Assembly: GCA_026981655.1 (NCBI GenBank)
Contig: JALSIJ010000267.1
Span: 1-36,687, forward strand
Source of the DNA: Rhizobiaceae bacterium
GTDB taxonomy: Bacteria; Pseudomonadota; Alphaproteobacteria; Rhizobiales; Rhizobiaceae
Direction: 5' to 3'
DNA length: 36,687 nucleotides
Within the stretch, counting starts at the first letter, position 1, and each line of letters starts with the position of its first letter. A model generated the notes under the pieces. The model did no database searches, had not been told where the DNA came from, and saw only the letters and a list, made by a program, of their open reading frames with translations. Below, one piece after another: positions 1-8,235 of this stretch. Position numbers and translations under genes: made by a program.

Positions 1-1
1 G

Positions 2-634
2 ATAAAAGGCGAAAGTCCGGCCGGGCATTATTTGCGTGATCATCAGGTACGTCCGGTTGATTTCAATTCCTATGGTTCGCGTCGCGGTAATCATCAGGTG
101 ATGATGCGCGGCACATTTGCTAATATCCGTATTAAAAACCAGATGCTGGACGATGTTGAAGGTGGCTATTCGCGCCATTGGCCATCGGGTGATCAGGGTG
201 CCATTTATGATGTGGCCATGCGTTATGCCGAAGAGGGTGTGCCGCTGGTTGTATTTGCCGGTAAGGAATATGGCACCGGTTCTTCGCGTGACTGGGCAGC
301 AAAAGGCACCCGGCTTTTGGGTGTTCGGGCAGTAATTGCCGGAAGTTTTGAGCGCATTCACCGCTCCAATCTGGTGGGCATGGGCGTGTTGCCGCTGGTC
401 TTTACCGGCGATGACAGTTGGGAATCACTGGGCATGACAGGCAAGGAACAGGTATCCATTGCCGGCCTTGATGATTTAACCCCGCGCCAAAACCTTGAGG
501 CTCACATCACCTATGAGGGTGGTTCAACTAAAACCATCACCTTGCTTTCACGCATTGATACGGAAGATGAGCTTGATTATTACCGTAATGGCGGCATCCT
601 GCATTACGTGCTGCGCAATTTGAACCGGGGTTAG
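2..634 (+). CDS. acnA: Aconitate hydratase, C-terminal part (cut by window start)
   Basis: This is the C-terminal 210 or so residues of aconitase A, which interconverts citrate and isocitrate in the TCA cycle using a 4Fe-4S cluster. The reading frame is open to the left window edge, so the true start lies outside. The part seen is the swivel domain: it has the SYGSRRGNH motif with the MRGTFANIR stretch just after it, and further on the [16 protein letters not shown] block and [14 protein letters not shown], which supply substrate-binding Ser and Arg residues in this family. The cluster-binding cysteines belong to the missing part. The C-terminus ends normally. No clear terminator follows; the next 400 bases are made of palindromic repeats. 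Identification is based on strong motif recall. Confidence 0.97.
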   Translation: MKGESPAGHYLRDHQVRPVDFNSYGSRRGNHQVMMRGTFANIRIKNQMLDDVEGGYSRHWPSGDQGAIYDVAMRYAEEGVPLVVFAGKEYGTGSSRDWAAKGTRLLGVRAVIAGSFERIHRSNLVGMGVLPLVFTGDDSWESLGMTGKEQVSIAGLDDLTPRQNLEAHITYEGGSTKTITLLSRIDTEDELDYYRNGGILHYVLRNLNRG

Positions 635-652
635 TTGAGGGATACAGCTCGG

Positions 653-918
653 ATTGTGAGTGTGGAGAGTGATAGTTGTCTCACGGCTAACCCTCGCCAT
701 GCTCGGACCTGCGACGGCGCGCCTTTTTTAGTAGCTCAAGTTTTGCGCTTCCCCCGAATCAAGTCCGGGGTCAACGTGCAACTTGAGCTTTCGGGCGGCT
801 CGCTGTTTGCTTTGTTTGTCGTTCACGCCAGATGTGCAAGCACATCGCCTCCACGAGGGCGCCCTGTTCGGGCAGCTCGCTAGTCAGCTTGCTATACGGT
901 GAGATTAGCACTCACAAT
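653..918. repeat. Gap bounded by a 10-bp inverted repeat
   Basis: The gap between acnA and the DUF302 gene (635-1052) holds no convincing gene. It contains ATTGTGAGTG at 653-662 and its exact reverse complement CACTCACAAT at 909-918. A TCTCAC / GTGAGA pair lies just inside. This gives a long interrupted palindrome of about 266 bp. Within it sits the separate CTCAAGTT palindrome (724-790). The 82-codon open frame at 635-883 runs through these repeats and is not believed to be a gene. Confidence 0.5.
724..790 (+). repeat. CTCAAGTT palindromic repeat, copy 1
   Basis: The arms GCTCAAGTT (734-742) and AACTTGAGC (780-788) are inverted repeats. The same element recurs at about 25284-25337, with matching flanks (TAGTRGCTCAAG, then CAACGTGCAACTTGAGC). 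The loops differ. Here the loop carries an extra hairpin with CCCCG and CGGGG arms, absent from the other copy. The element is intergenic and the open frames through it in both places are repeat-driven. Confidence 0.75.
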
Positions 919-976
919 ACGCATATTGCGCTGTTTGGGTTTACTTAAACTTTCCGTGTAGTGAGCGGACCGCGAA

Positions 977-1038
977 CCGCTGCTTATGCAGCGCCCCCGC
1001 GGAGGCCGGGCGGAAGCCCGAATAGCCGTGAGCGAAAG
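977..1038 (-). repeat. GCTCACGGC palindromic repeat, unoccupied copy
   Basis: Read on the minus strand, this 62-bp block starts with CTTTCGCTCACGGC, has a compact GGGC-TTCC-GCCC hairpin, and ends with GGCGCTGCATAAGCAGCGG. The same order of blocks occurs on the plus strand at 25259-25372. There the small hairpin loop is interrupted by the CTCAAGTT element. This copy therefore looks like the form without the insertion. It lies just downstream of the DUF302 gene stop on the minus strand. Confidence 0.75.
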
Positions 1039-1052
1039 CCTATAATCTCAAT

Positions 1053-1517
1053 TCACTCACCAGCGGCTGCGCCCATCAGCTTATTGAGCGCACCATTCAT
1101 TTTGGCAAACGGTTTTTCAACGCCCTCAATAGCGTAACGTGCTTTCAAGGCTGAAGGCTTCAGTGCGCCCAATTTGGTCTGGCCGTTCTCGCTCCAGATC
1201 AAAACCTTAATCGGCAGGTCAATTGCGGCGCGCGGGTTGGCCTTCATGATCGGGGTGCCAAGCTTGGGGTTGCCAAACAGAACAACAGTGGCGGGTTGCA
1301 TTTCCAGGCCCGCATCCATCGCACCTTTTTGATGGTCAATACGGGCAAATACTGTAGCGCCCGCCTTGATGATTGTGGCAACCAGCCGATCTGTGGTTGT
1401 TTTTACATTATCCGGGCTTTTTTTGATGATCCAATCTTCCATCGCATTGGATGGCAGGGCGGAAATCATCAGCATTGCGGCAGCTGTAGCCAATAGGGGT
1501 AATTTGTTTAAGCGCAT
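1053..1517 (-). CDS. Exported DUF302 protein
   Basis: A 154-residue protein of the DUF302 family, whose biochemical role is not established. Residues 1-25 form a signal peptide (basic start, hydrophobic core, cut likely after SNA), so the protein should act in the periplasm. Family hallmarks are the VFARIDH segment near residues 56-62 and the FGNPKLGTP segment near 81-89, followed by IDLPIKVLIW. The ATG at 1517 is preferred over an upstream in-frame TTG (1529) because a GGAGAG ribosome site sits five bases before it. It lies 18 bp after msrA on the same strand, so the two probably form one operon, which hints at a shared link to oxidative stress in the cell envelope. That link is inference from position only. 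Confidence 0.88.
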   Translation of the reverse strand: MRLNKLPLLATAAAMLMISALPSNAMEDWIIKKSPDNVKTTTDRLVATIIKAGATVFARIDHQKGAMDAGLEMQPATVVLFGNPKLGTPIMKANPRAAIDLPIKVLIWSENGQTKLGALKPSALKARYAIEGVEKPFAKMNGALNKLMGAAAGE

Positions 1518-1535
1518 TTTTCTCTCCAATATTAT

Positions 1536-2165
1536 TTATGTTCTGTAATTAACGCCAATATAGGCCTCTTTTCCCCACAGTTTTTTTACGGCTTTGTTGC
1601 GCCCACACGAATAGCGATAATATTTATAGCGCACCGGATTTTTCTTGTAATAATTCTGGTGGTATTCTTCAGATGGATAAAATCTTGATGCTTTATATAT
1701 CGGGGTAACAATTTTTCCCTTTAACCGGCCAGATTTTTGCAGCGCGGCCTTTGAGGCCTTGGCAATTTTTATTTGTTCTTTTGATGTGGCGTAGATGGCG
1801 GTTGTATAGGAAAGGCCACGGTCACAAAACTGGCCTCCGGCATCGGTGGGGTTTACCGTGCGCCAGAAAATATGAAGCAGCTGTTTATATGAGATTTTTT
1901 TTGGGTCATAGGTAATTTGCACCGCTTCGAGATGTCGACCTGCTGAATGATTCTTATAGGTGGGGTTGGGTGTTGTGCCACCGGTATAGCCGGAGATAAC
2001 GTCGATGACACCTTTCACATGCTCAAAGTCTTTTTCAATGCACCAAAAGCACCCGCCAGCCAATATGGCTCTGGCGCTTTCTGCCGATGCCTGATTGATG
2101 AATGTGGTGTTGATGCCCGCAAGCGCAATTATTGCGACGGTTGCATGAGAAATTGTTTTGATCAT
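1536..2165 (-). CDS. msrA: Exported peptide-methionine (S)-S-oxide reductase
   Basis: MsrA reduces S-epimers of methionine sulfoxide in damaged proteins. The catalytic motif GGCFWC (Cys39 nucleophile) and E44 are present, and the GYTGG, HLEAVQITYDP and EEYHQNYYKKNP segments match the family. A cysteine in the C-terminal YSCGR segment could act in disulfide recycling. Residues 1-28 look like a signal peptide ending QASA, so this is a periplasmic form rather than the usual cytoplasmic one. An unusual detail is DRGLSY in place of the common DRGTQY. The ATG is preceded by CGGAG at a suitable distance. The gene leads an apparent two-gene operon with the DUF302 gene. The gap upstream (2166-2358) is AT-rich and should hold its promoter, which I could not place. 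Confidence 0.94.
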   Translation of the reverse strand: MIKTISHATVAIIALAGINTTFINQASAESARAILAGGCFWCIEKDFEHVKGVIDVISGYTGGTTPNPTYKNHSAGRHLEAVQITYDPKKISYKQLLHIFWRTVNPTDAGGQFCDRGLSYTTAIYATSKEQIKIAKASKAALQKSGRLKGKIVTPIYKASRFYPSEEYHQNYYKKNPVRYKYYRYSCGRNKAVKKLWGKEAYIGVNYRT

Positions 2166-2358
2166 GTATTTACTCCGTTGTTGGCATCAATTTGATTATT
2201 CCGCCAACATATACAATTCAATCTCGTACACAGATATGTGAGAATTGAAGCGAGCGTCTCAAATGGATGCCTTGGATTTGTTCCGTGGGCGAGTTTCGGG
2301 CCTTCGAATAAAGTCTGCATTATGTTTTTGTGAAAAAAATTGCAGGAATATTTGACTC

Positions 2359-2388
2359 TTGATTGAGAACAAAATAGGAACATATACT
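2359..2388 (+). promoter_or_regulatory. imuA promoter with LexA (SOS) box
   Basis: GAAC at 2367-2370 and GAAC at 2378-2381 are spaced by exactly seven bases, the alphaproteobacterial LexA direct-repeat box (read as GTTC-N7-GTTC on the other strand). It falls inside the spacer between a -35-like TTGATT (2359-2364) and a -10-like TATACT (2383-2388), which are 18 bp apart. LexA bound here would directly block RNA polymerase. The genes downstream are the classical SOS mutasome genes, which supports the call. The start codon of imuA lies about 120 bp further on. Confidence 0.87.
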
Positions 2389-2400
2389 CATTTATGCTTT

Positions 2401-2478
2401 CTGTCAGGCCATCCGGCCCGACATCCGTTCACGGGCTTGCAATTTGGTAAAACCAATTTTGCCCTGCCACGGAGGGGC
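2401..2478 (-). repeat. CCTCCGTGGCAGGGC palindromic repeat in the imuA leader
   Basis: On the minus strand this block reads CCTCCGTGGCAGGGC, then a small hairpin (AATTGG...CCAAATT), then an AGCCCGTGAACGGA segment and a GGCCGGA tail. The same outer blocks, in the same order, occur on the plus strand at 8236-8343, where the central hairpin is different and much larger. Twelve bases matching the 3' half of the 36-bp repeat (GCAAGCGAACGA) overlap its end at 2477-2488. It lies in the untranslated leader of imuA. Confidence 0.7.
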
Positions 2479-2508
2479 AAGCGAACGATAAACAAATAGT
2501 AATAATCA

Positions 2509-3342
2509 ATGCAACTGGAACAATTACGACAGAAGATTGCCAGGATCGAGCGGCGCAATATTACCTTTAAACCGTCGAACAATGGGCACAAGGGGGTAGC
2601 CGATCGTGGCTGGCAATCGGGCTGTGCGGCGATTGATGATGTTTTGCCGCAAGGTCGGCTGGCGTATGACGCTTTGCATGATTTTTCGACCTTTCGCAGC
2701 CGTGATACACCGGCAATGGATCATTTTGTTTTGGCTTTATTGCAACGGTTTTTGCAGACAAAGGAAGCGGGCGAAATTATCTGGTGTCAGAGCCATTTAA
2801 ACATGCGTGAACATGGGCACCCCTATGGGCCGGGGCTGAAGGCACTGGGGCTTGCGCCGGAACGGCTATTGTTTGTTTCTCTGCGCAAGGAGCATGATCT
2901 GGCTTTTGCTATGGAGGAAAGCCTGCGTTCGGGGGCGGTGGCGGCCGTTATTGGCGAGGGTGCACCAATTGGCTTTACCGCTTCACGAAGGCTTTCGATT
3001 GCCTGTCAGGAAATGGCAATTCCGTGCCTTTTTCTTAATAATACCAATACTTATGAGGCAAGTGCGGCGGCAACCCGCTGGCGCATTGCACCGGCAATTG
3101 GCCCGCCAAATGCGGCTGATCTCGATGGTCCGGGCATGGCTGCATGGTCGGTATCATTGTTACGCGCACGCGGTGGGTGCGCTCATCCGGGTAATCCTCC
3201 ATCGACGGTTTTTTGGAATGATGCGACGTATTCTTTCGATCTGGTTTCCACGGCTGGCAATCGAGCGCTGGCAGATAGGGCGCAAACGCGCCCGACGGTT
3301 CGCTCCGCTTACCCGGCAGGACGAATTGGAAAGGCAGTATAA
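2509..3342 (+). CDS. imuA: ImuA, mutasome accessory protein
   Basis: ImuA (277 residues) is the RecA/SulA-like member of the ImuA-ImuB-DnaE2 mutasome, which performs error-prone translesion synthesis after DNA damage. Family features are the N-terminal LRQKIARIE helix, the GCAAIDDVLPQGRLAYDALHDF segment, the WCQSHLNMREHGHPYGPGL region and the C-terminal RWRIAPA...WNDATYSFDL stretch. A clean Walker A motif is not visible in the place where RecA has it. No good Shine-Dalgarno sequence precedes the ATG. The last 122 bp overlap the start of imuB in another frame, but the C-terminus still resembles family members, so the overlap appears real. Transcription should come from the SOS promoter at 2359-2388. 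Confidence 0.92.
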   Translation: MQLEQLRQKIARIERRNITFKPSNNGHKGVADRGWQSGCAAIDDVLPQGRLAYDALHDFSTFRSRDTPAMDHFVLALLQRFLQTKEAGEIIWCQSHLNMREHGHPYGPGLKALGLAPERLLFVSLRKEHDLAFAMEESLRSGAVAAVIGEGAPIGFTASRRLSIACQEMAIPCLFLNNTNTYEASAAATRWRIAPAIGPPNAADLDGPGMAAWSVSLLRARGGCAHPGNPPSTVFWNDATYSFDLVSTAGNRALADRAQTRPTVRSAYPAGRIGKAV

Positions 3343-4849
3343 CAATGAGCCGATCGTGCTGGTGCATTCCGGTGTTAAAGGCACGCGGATTACGGCAACC
3401 AATAGGATGGCTGAAAAAGCCGGTGCGGTAATTGGCCAGATGCTGAATGATGCACGTGCTGCCTGCCCCGAAATTCATGTGGAACAGGGCAATGAAGAGG
3501 CAGACCGGGATTATCTTACCCGACTTGGCCATTGGGGTATGCGCTACAGTCCGATGGTTGCCATAGACGGGATTGATGGACTGCTGGTCGATATTGCCGG
3601 ATGCGATCATCTGTTTGGCGGCGAACAGGCTCTAATTACTGATTTTATGTTGCGGGTTGAGGCGATTGGTTTGAGCGCGCGCGCGGGTCTTGCTGACACG
3701 CCGGGGGCCGCATGGGCGTTGGCGCGATATGGCAGGGGGCAAGATTTGATCGCTCCGCCTAATCAATCTCTAGAGGCAACTATAGATTTACCAATAGAGG
3801 CGATGCGGCTGGAGGAGAAAGTTTTGCTGCTTTTGCGCCGGTTGGGACTAAAACAGATCGACCAATTGCACACTATTCCCCGTGCTGCGCTTGAGCGGCG
3901 GTTTCGTTCGCGCGAGGCGGCATCCTCGGTGCAATTGCGGCTCGATCAATTGGTCGGCTTCATTCGTGAACCGCTTGTGCCTCTAAAGGAGGTTGCCCCT
4001 TATCGCGAGGTTTTATCCTGCGCGGAGCCAGCGATTGAGGCGGCGGCGATTGCTATGGCGCTGGACCATTTGTTGTTGCGGTTGGAGCATCGGCTTGAAT
4101 GTGAAGGGCTTGGCGCACGAGCGCTTACACTCACCGCCTGCCACAGCGATGGCGGCTATGATGGGGTGAGTATTGTGCTTGGGCGTGCGGCGCGTGAACC
4201 CGATTATATCGCGCGGCTTTTTAGTGAACGATTGGAGGGCATCAATCCGGGCTTTGGCATTGATCTTTTCATTCTTTCTGCCGATCGGGTGGAAAAAATG
4301 AGTGAGGCCCAGCAAAGCCTTGCGGCCAATTCTCTGCCTAAGGATGTGATCCCGCTGATTGACCGGTTGATGAACCGGCTGGGGGTTGAACATATTACTC
4401 GCCTTGCGCCAGTTGCAAGCCATGTGCCGGAGCGGGCGCAAAGAAGCGTTCCAGCGATAGGGGGGCAGGTGATGGGCGGGCAGGCGCCCGCATGGGAAAT
4501 TATGGTATCGCGGCCATTTCGGCTGTTTGAGAGGCCGGAACTGATTGAAACCATTGCCGAGGTGCCGGACGGGCCGCCCTTGCGGTTTGTCTGGCGCAGG
4601 CTAACGCGCAAAATCATCCGCTCGCGAGGGCCGGAGCGCATTGCGCCGGAATGGTGGCGCGAGATCGGCAATGGAGGGCAAGGCTCATATGACAATCGTC
4701 AATCCCTGCTGTTGCGCACCAATGCGCGGGATTATTATGAGGTGGAGGATGAGGAAGGTACCCGCTACTGGCTTTTTCGCGCCGGGCTTTATGGGCTGAC
4801 GCGCAACGGTGATGCGCCGCAATGGTTTATTCACGGGCTGTTCGGGTGA
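3221..4849 (+). CDS. imuB: ImuB, Y-family polymerase-like mutasome hub
   Basis: ImuB (542 residues) is a Y-family DNA polymerase homologue that is not expected to polymerise. In characterised systems it links the replication clamp with ImuA and DnaE2. The N-terminus MRRILSIWFPRLAIERW lacks the metal-binding aspartate of active Y-family enzymes at the expected place. The body has the GIDGLLVDIAGCDHLFGGE segment, and the C-terminal tail RDYYEVEDEEGTRYWLFR...WFIHGLFG is typical of the family. The frame is open further upstream inside imuA, but homologues start at this point. Two ATGs occur side by side (3218 and 3221); GGA at 3215-3217 favours the second. It overlaps imuA and ends one base before dnaE2, so translation is probably coupled. 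Confidence 0.93.
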   Translation: MRRILSIWFPRLAIERWQIGRKRARRFAPLTRQDELERQYNNEPIVLVHSGVKGTRITATNRMAEKAGAVIGQMLNDARAACPEIHVEQGNEEADRDYLTRLGHWGMRYSPMVAIDGIDGLLVDIAGCDHLFGGEQALITDFMLRVEAIGLSARAGLADTPGAAWALARYGRGQDLIAPPNQSLEATIDLPIEAMRLEEKVLLLLRRLGLKQIDQLHTIPRAALERRFRSREAASSVQLRLDQLVGFIREPLVPLKEVAPYREVLSCAEPAIEAAAIAMALDHLLLRLEHRLECEGLGARALTLTACHSDGGYDGVSIVLGRAAREPDYIARLFSERLEGINPGFGIDLFILSADRVEKMSEAQQSLAANSLPKDVIPLIDRLMNRLGVEHITRLAPVASHVPERAQRSVPAIGGQVMGGQAPAWEIMVSRPFRLFERPELIETIAEVPDGPPLRFVWRRLTRKIIRSRGPERIAPEWWREIGNGGQGSYDNRQSLLLRTNARDYYEVEDEEGTRYWLFRAGLYGLTRNGDAPQWFIHGLFG

Positions 4850-4850
4850 T

Positions 4851-7800
4851 ATGATGGTGCATGAAATTCCCTATGCGGAATTACAATGTGTGACAAATTT
4901 TTCCTTTTTGCGCGGGGCATCACATCCGCACGAACTGGTGGAAGAGGCGCACCGGCTGGGCCACCGGGCCATCGGCATTGCTGATCATAATTCCTTTGCA
5001 GGCATAGTGCGCACCCACATTGCGGCAAAGAAAATTGGACTAAAATTGCTGGTTGGCTGCCGGATAAACACGCTGGAGGGGATGAGCTTTATTTGCTATC
5101 CGCATGATCGTGCCGCCTATGGGCGTCTTTCAAAATTGTTGAGCAAAGGAAAACTCGCCGCGCCAAAAGGCGCGTGCTATCTGGGTTTTGATGAGGTGCT
5201 GCCAGCGCTTGCCGGTTGCTGTGTGATTGGGCTTGTGGGGAGATCAAATTTTGAGCCAGCCTTCCTTGCCAAATTAAAAGCCGCGGTGCCTGATAATTTG
5301 TGGATTGCCGCACACTATCTTTATCGTGGTGATGATCGCCGCCGCATGCAGCAACTTGCAGAACTATCGAGGGAAATGGGTATTCCACTGATTGCCACCA
5401 ATGATGTGCATTATCATATTCCCGAGCGCCGCCCCTTGCAGGATGTGGTGACGTGTATTCGCGAGAAATGCACCATTGAAAAAGCCGGTTATCTGCTTGC
5501 GGCCAATAGCGAGCGGCATTTGAAACCGCCTGAGGAAATGGCGCGGTTGTTTGAAAAATATCCGCAGGCTCTGGCCGGTATAGCTATCATCATTGAGCGC
5601 TGTAGCTTTAGTCTGGATGATCTTTCCTATAATTATCCCAATGAGCCGGTGCCAAACGGCAAAACCCCGCAGCAGCAATTGGAGAATCTTACCTGGGAGG
5701 GGGCGAAGTTTTATTACCCCGATGGATTGCCGGACCGGGTGCGGGTACTTTTGTTAAAGGAATTTGCCCTGATCAAAAAACTGAAATATGCGCCCTATTT
5801 CCTTACCGTTTATGACATTGTAGCCTTTGCCCGGCGCGAGGAGATTTTATGTCAGGGGCGGGGGTCGGCGGCCAATTCCGCAGTTTGCTATTGCCTTGGT
5901 ATTACGGCGGTGGATCCGGCTACCTCGTCTTTATTGTTCGAGCGCTTTTTGTCGGAATCGCGCAAGGAGCCGCCCGATATTGATGTGGATTTTGAACATG
6001 AACGGCGCGAGGAGGTTATTCAATATATCTACCGGCGCTATGGCCGCCACCGGGCGGGGATTGCCGCAACGGTGATTTCCTACCGCCCGCGCAGTGCGGT
6101 GCGTGAGGTGGGCAAGGTGATGGGCTTGAGTGAGGATGTAACCTCGTCGCTGGCCTCATCCGTCTGGGGCTCATGGGGGGCGGATATGCCGGAAAGTCAG
6201 GTGAAGGAAGCAGGCCTTGATATTGATGACCCGCATTTGCGCCGCACGATTATATTAACGCGGCAATTGCTCGGTTTTCCGCGCCATCTTTCCCAGCATG
6301 TGGGCGGGTTTGTTTTAACCGAAGACCCGCTGGAGGAAATGATGCCGATTGGCAATGCGGCGATGGAGGAGCGCACCTTTATTGAGTGGGACAAGGATGA
6401 TATCGACGCGCTGAAAATCCTTAAAATTGATGTGCTGGCGCTTGGCATGTTGACCTGTATCCGCAAATGCTTTGATTTTATTGATGTCCATTACGGCAAG
6501 AAATATACGCTCGCCTCAATGCCGAAGGAAGATCCTGAAACCTATCAGATGTTGCAAAGGGCCGATGCTATTGGTGTATTTCAGGTGGAAAGCCGGGCGC
6601 AGTTAAACATGTTACCTCGGCTGAAGCCGTCGAGGTTTTACGATCTGGTAATTGAAGTGGCGATCGTGCGCCCCGGCCCCATTCAGGGCGATATGGTGCA
6701 CCCCTATCTGCGTCGCCGTGACGGAATTGACAAGGTTGAATATCCATCTCCCTCTCCAGAACATGGGCATCCAGATGAGCTAAAACGTATTCTCGGGCGC
6801 ACATTGGGGGTGCCCCTGTTTCAGGAACAGGCGATGCAGATTGCCATTGATGCGGCGAAATTTTCGCCCGATGAGGCGAATGACTTGCGCCGGGCAATGG
6901 CGACTTTCCGCCGGATGGGGACAATCCATAAGCTGGAGAAAAAGATGGTTAGCCGGATGATTGCCCGTGGTTATGAGCCGGAGTTTGCCCAGCGCTGTTT
7001 TAACCAGATCAAGGGCTTTGGTGAATATGGGTTTCCCGAAAGCCATGCGGCAAGTTTCGCGCTTTTGGTTTATGCCTCATCGTGGATTAAATGCCACTAC
7101 CCGGATGTGTTTTGTGCAGGGCTTTTGAATTCCCAGCCGATGGGTTTTTATGCCCCGGCGCAGATTGTTCGTGATGCGCGGGAACATAATATCGAGGTGC
7201 GGCCGGTGGACGTTAATTTCAGTGATTGGGATAATAAGCTGGAGGTGGTTGAGGGAAAATTTCATGCGGTGCGGTTGGGTTTTCGTCAGGTGGATGGCTT
7301 GCGCCGTGAGGTGATGGAGGCGTTTATGGAAGTGCGGAATGAATATAAAGTGCCCCTCACCTCAATCGAGCAAATTCGCCACAAGACGAGCCTTTCAATC
7401 GCGGTGCTGGAACGGCTGGCGGCGGCAGATTGTTTTCGTTCGCTCGATGTTGACCGTCGGCAGGCATTGTGGAAAGTGCGCGGTCTGGTGAGTGATGCGC
7501 AATTGCCGCTGTTTGAAGTAAGTAATACTGATGCATTGGGGCAAGACCACAAGGTCGAATTACCAAAAATGCCACTTTCAGAACATGTGGTTGCTGATTA
7601 TCAAACCCATAGGCTTTCGCTCAAGGCCCATCCAATGAGCTTTTTGCGTGAAGATTATTCAAGCCGCCGGATTATTTCAGCGCGGGATCTCTTGAAAACC
7701 CGTAACGGGCAATATGTGCAAATTGCCGGTGTGGTGCTGGTGCGGCAAAAGCCCGGCACGGCCAAGGGTGTGGTGTTCATGACGCTGGAAGACGAAGGCG

Positions 7801-8123
7801 GGGTTGCCAATATCATTGTCTGGAGCAAGATGATGCAGCGCTATCGCAAGGTGGTTATGCGCGCTCGACTGGTGCTGGTGAAAGGCATTGTTCAACGGCA
7901 GGGGGCGATTATTCATGTTATTGCACGCAATCTGGTGGATCTTTCTGACGATCTGGCGCGGTTATCGGATGAAAATCTGCCGCCGGTATTGGCGCGGGCG
8001 GATGAAGTTGCATCCCAGGTGATTGAGCGACCCTTTTTGGGCCGTGCGGCGAGGGCTGGCCACACCCAGCGAAGCCATCCGCGTAATGTGCGGATTATCC
8101 CCAAGAGCCGGGATTTTCACTGA
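4851..8123 (+). CDS. dnaE2: Error-prone DNA polymerase III alpha-like, DnaE2
   Basis: DnaE2 (1,090 residues, normal length) is the polymerase of the SOS mutasome, carrying out translesion synthesis with ImuA and ImuB. From the N-terminus: a PHP domain (TNFSFLRGASHPHELVEEA, IGIADHNSFAG); the palm with PDIDVDF near residues 374-380, holding the catalytic aspartates; the GRGSAANS block; the fingers and helix-hairpin region; and an OB fold near residues 955-1035 (VQIAGVVLVRQKP...). It ends with the family signature HPRNVRIIPKSRDFH. The frame is open upstream to a GTG at 4809, but the ATG at 4851 begins MMVHEIPYAEL, the normal family start, one base after the imuB stop. No frameshift was seen. A palindrome follows the stop within a few bases. 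Confidence 0.96.
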   Translation: MMVHEIPYAELQCVTNFSFLRGASHPHELVEEAHRLGHRAIGIADHNSFAGIVRTHIAAKKIGLKLLVGCRINTLEGMSFICYPHDRAAYGRLSKLLSKGKLAAPKGACYLGFDEVLPALAGCCVIGLVGRSNFEPAFLAKLKAAVPDNLWIAAHYLYRGDDRRRMQQLAELSREMGIPLIATNDVHYHIPERRPLQDVVTCIREKCTIEKAGYLLAANSERHLKPPEEMARLFEKYPQALAGIAIIIERCSFSLDDLSYNYPNEPVPNGKTPQQQLENLTWEGAKFYYPDGLPDRVRVLLLKEFALIKKLKYAPYFLTVYDIVAFARREEILCQGRGSAANSAVCYCLGITAVDPATSSLLFERFLSESRKEPPDIDVDFEHERREEVIQYIYRRYGRHRAGIAATVISYRPRSAVREVGKVMGLSEDVTSSLASSVWGSWGADMPESQVKEAGLDIDDPHLRRTIILTRQLLGFPRHLSQHVGGFVLTEDPLEEMMPIGNAAMEERTFIEWDKDDIDALKILKIDVLALGMLTCIRKCFDFIDVHYGKKYTLASMPKEDPETYQMLQRADAIGVFQVESRAQLNMLPRLKPSRFYDLVIEVAIVRPGPIQGDMVHPYLRRRDGIDKVEYPSPSPEHGHPDELKRILGRTLGVPLFQEQAMQIAIDAAKFSPDEANDLRRAMATFRRMGTIHKLEKKMVSRMIARGYEPEFAQRCFNQIKGFGEYGFPESHAASFALLVYASSWIKCHYPDVFCAGLLNSQPMGFYAPAQIVRDAREHNIEVRPVDVNFSDWDNKLEVVEGKFHAVRLGFRQVDGLRREVMEAFMEVRNEYKVPLTSIEQIRHKTSLSIAVLERLAAADCFRSLDVDRRQALWKVRGLVSDAQLPLFEVSNTDALGQDHKVELPKMPLSEHVVADYQTHRLSLKAHPMSFLREDYSSRRIISARDLLKTRNGQYVQIAGVVLVRQKPGTAKGVVFMTLEDEGGVANIIVWSKMMQRYRKVVMRARLVLVKGIVQRQGAIIHVIARNLVDLSDDLARLSDENLPPVLARADEVASQVIERPFLGRAARAGHTQRSHPRNVRIIPKSRDFH

Positions 8124-8128
8124 TAGCA

Positions 8129-8161
8129 CTCACGCCAATCGCTTTGCGATGGCTCCGTGAG
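8129..8161 (+). repeat. Hairpin just after dnaE2
   Basis: CTCACG (8129-8134) pairs with CGTGAG (8156-8161), with an inner CCAATCGC / GCGATGG pairing around a TTT loop. It begins a few bases after the dnaE2 stop. There is no T run after it, so it is not a classical intrinsic terminator, though it could slow or protect the 3' end of the transcript. The gap 8124-8403 holds only this and the next repeats, no gene. Confidence 0.5.
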
Positions 8162-8235
8162 GGCGCTTCGTGCTTCGCCTATTGGCTCAGTTGGTGGGTG
8201 ACAGAAGTGCAGCGGAACAATATTTTGGGCGCGCT

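Noticed and set aside
635-883. 82-codon open frame after acnA
   Set aside because: It runs through palindromic repeats, and its only similarity to another frame (25199-25456) comes from the shared CTCAAGTT repeat.
635-1052. CRISPR array
   Set aside because: Repeats are palindromic and dispersed with no regular spacer units, and no cas genes are present.
2162-2383. 73-codon minus-strand frame upstream of msrA
   Set aside because: No family features or ribosome site; it overlaps the SOS promoter region and the start of msrA.
2852-3217. Upstream extension of the imuB frame inside imuA
   Set aside because: The extension has Arg-rich, non-conserved composition; ImuB homologues start at MRRILSIWFPRLA.
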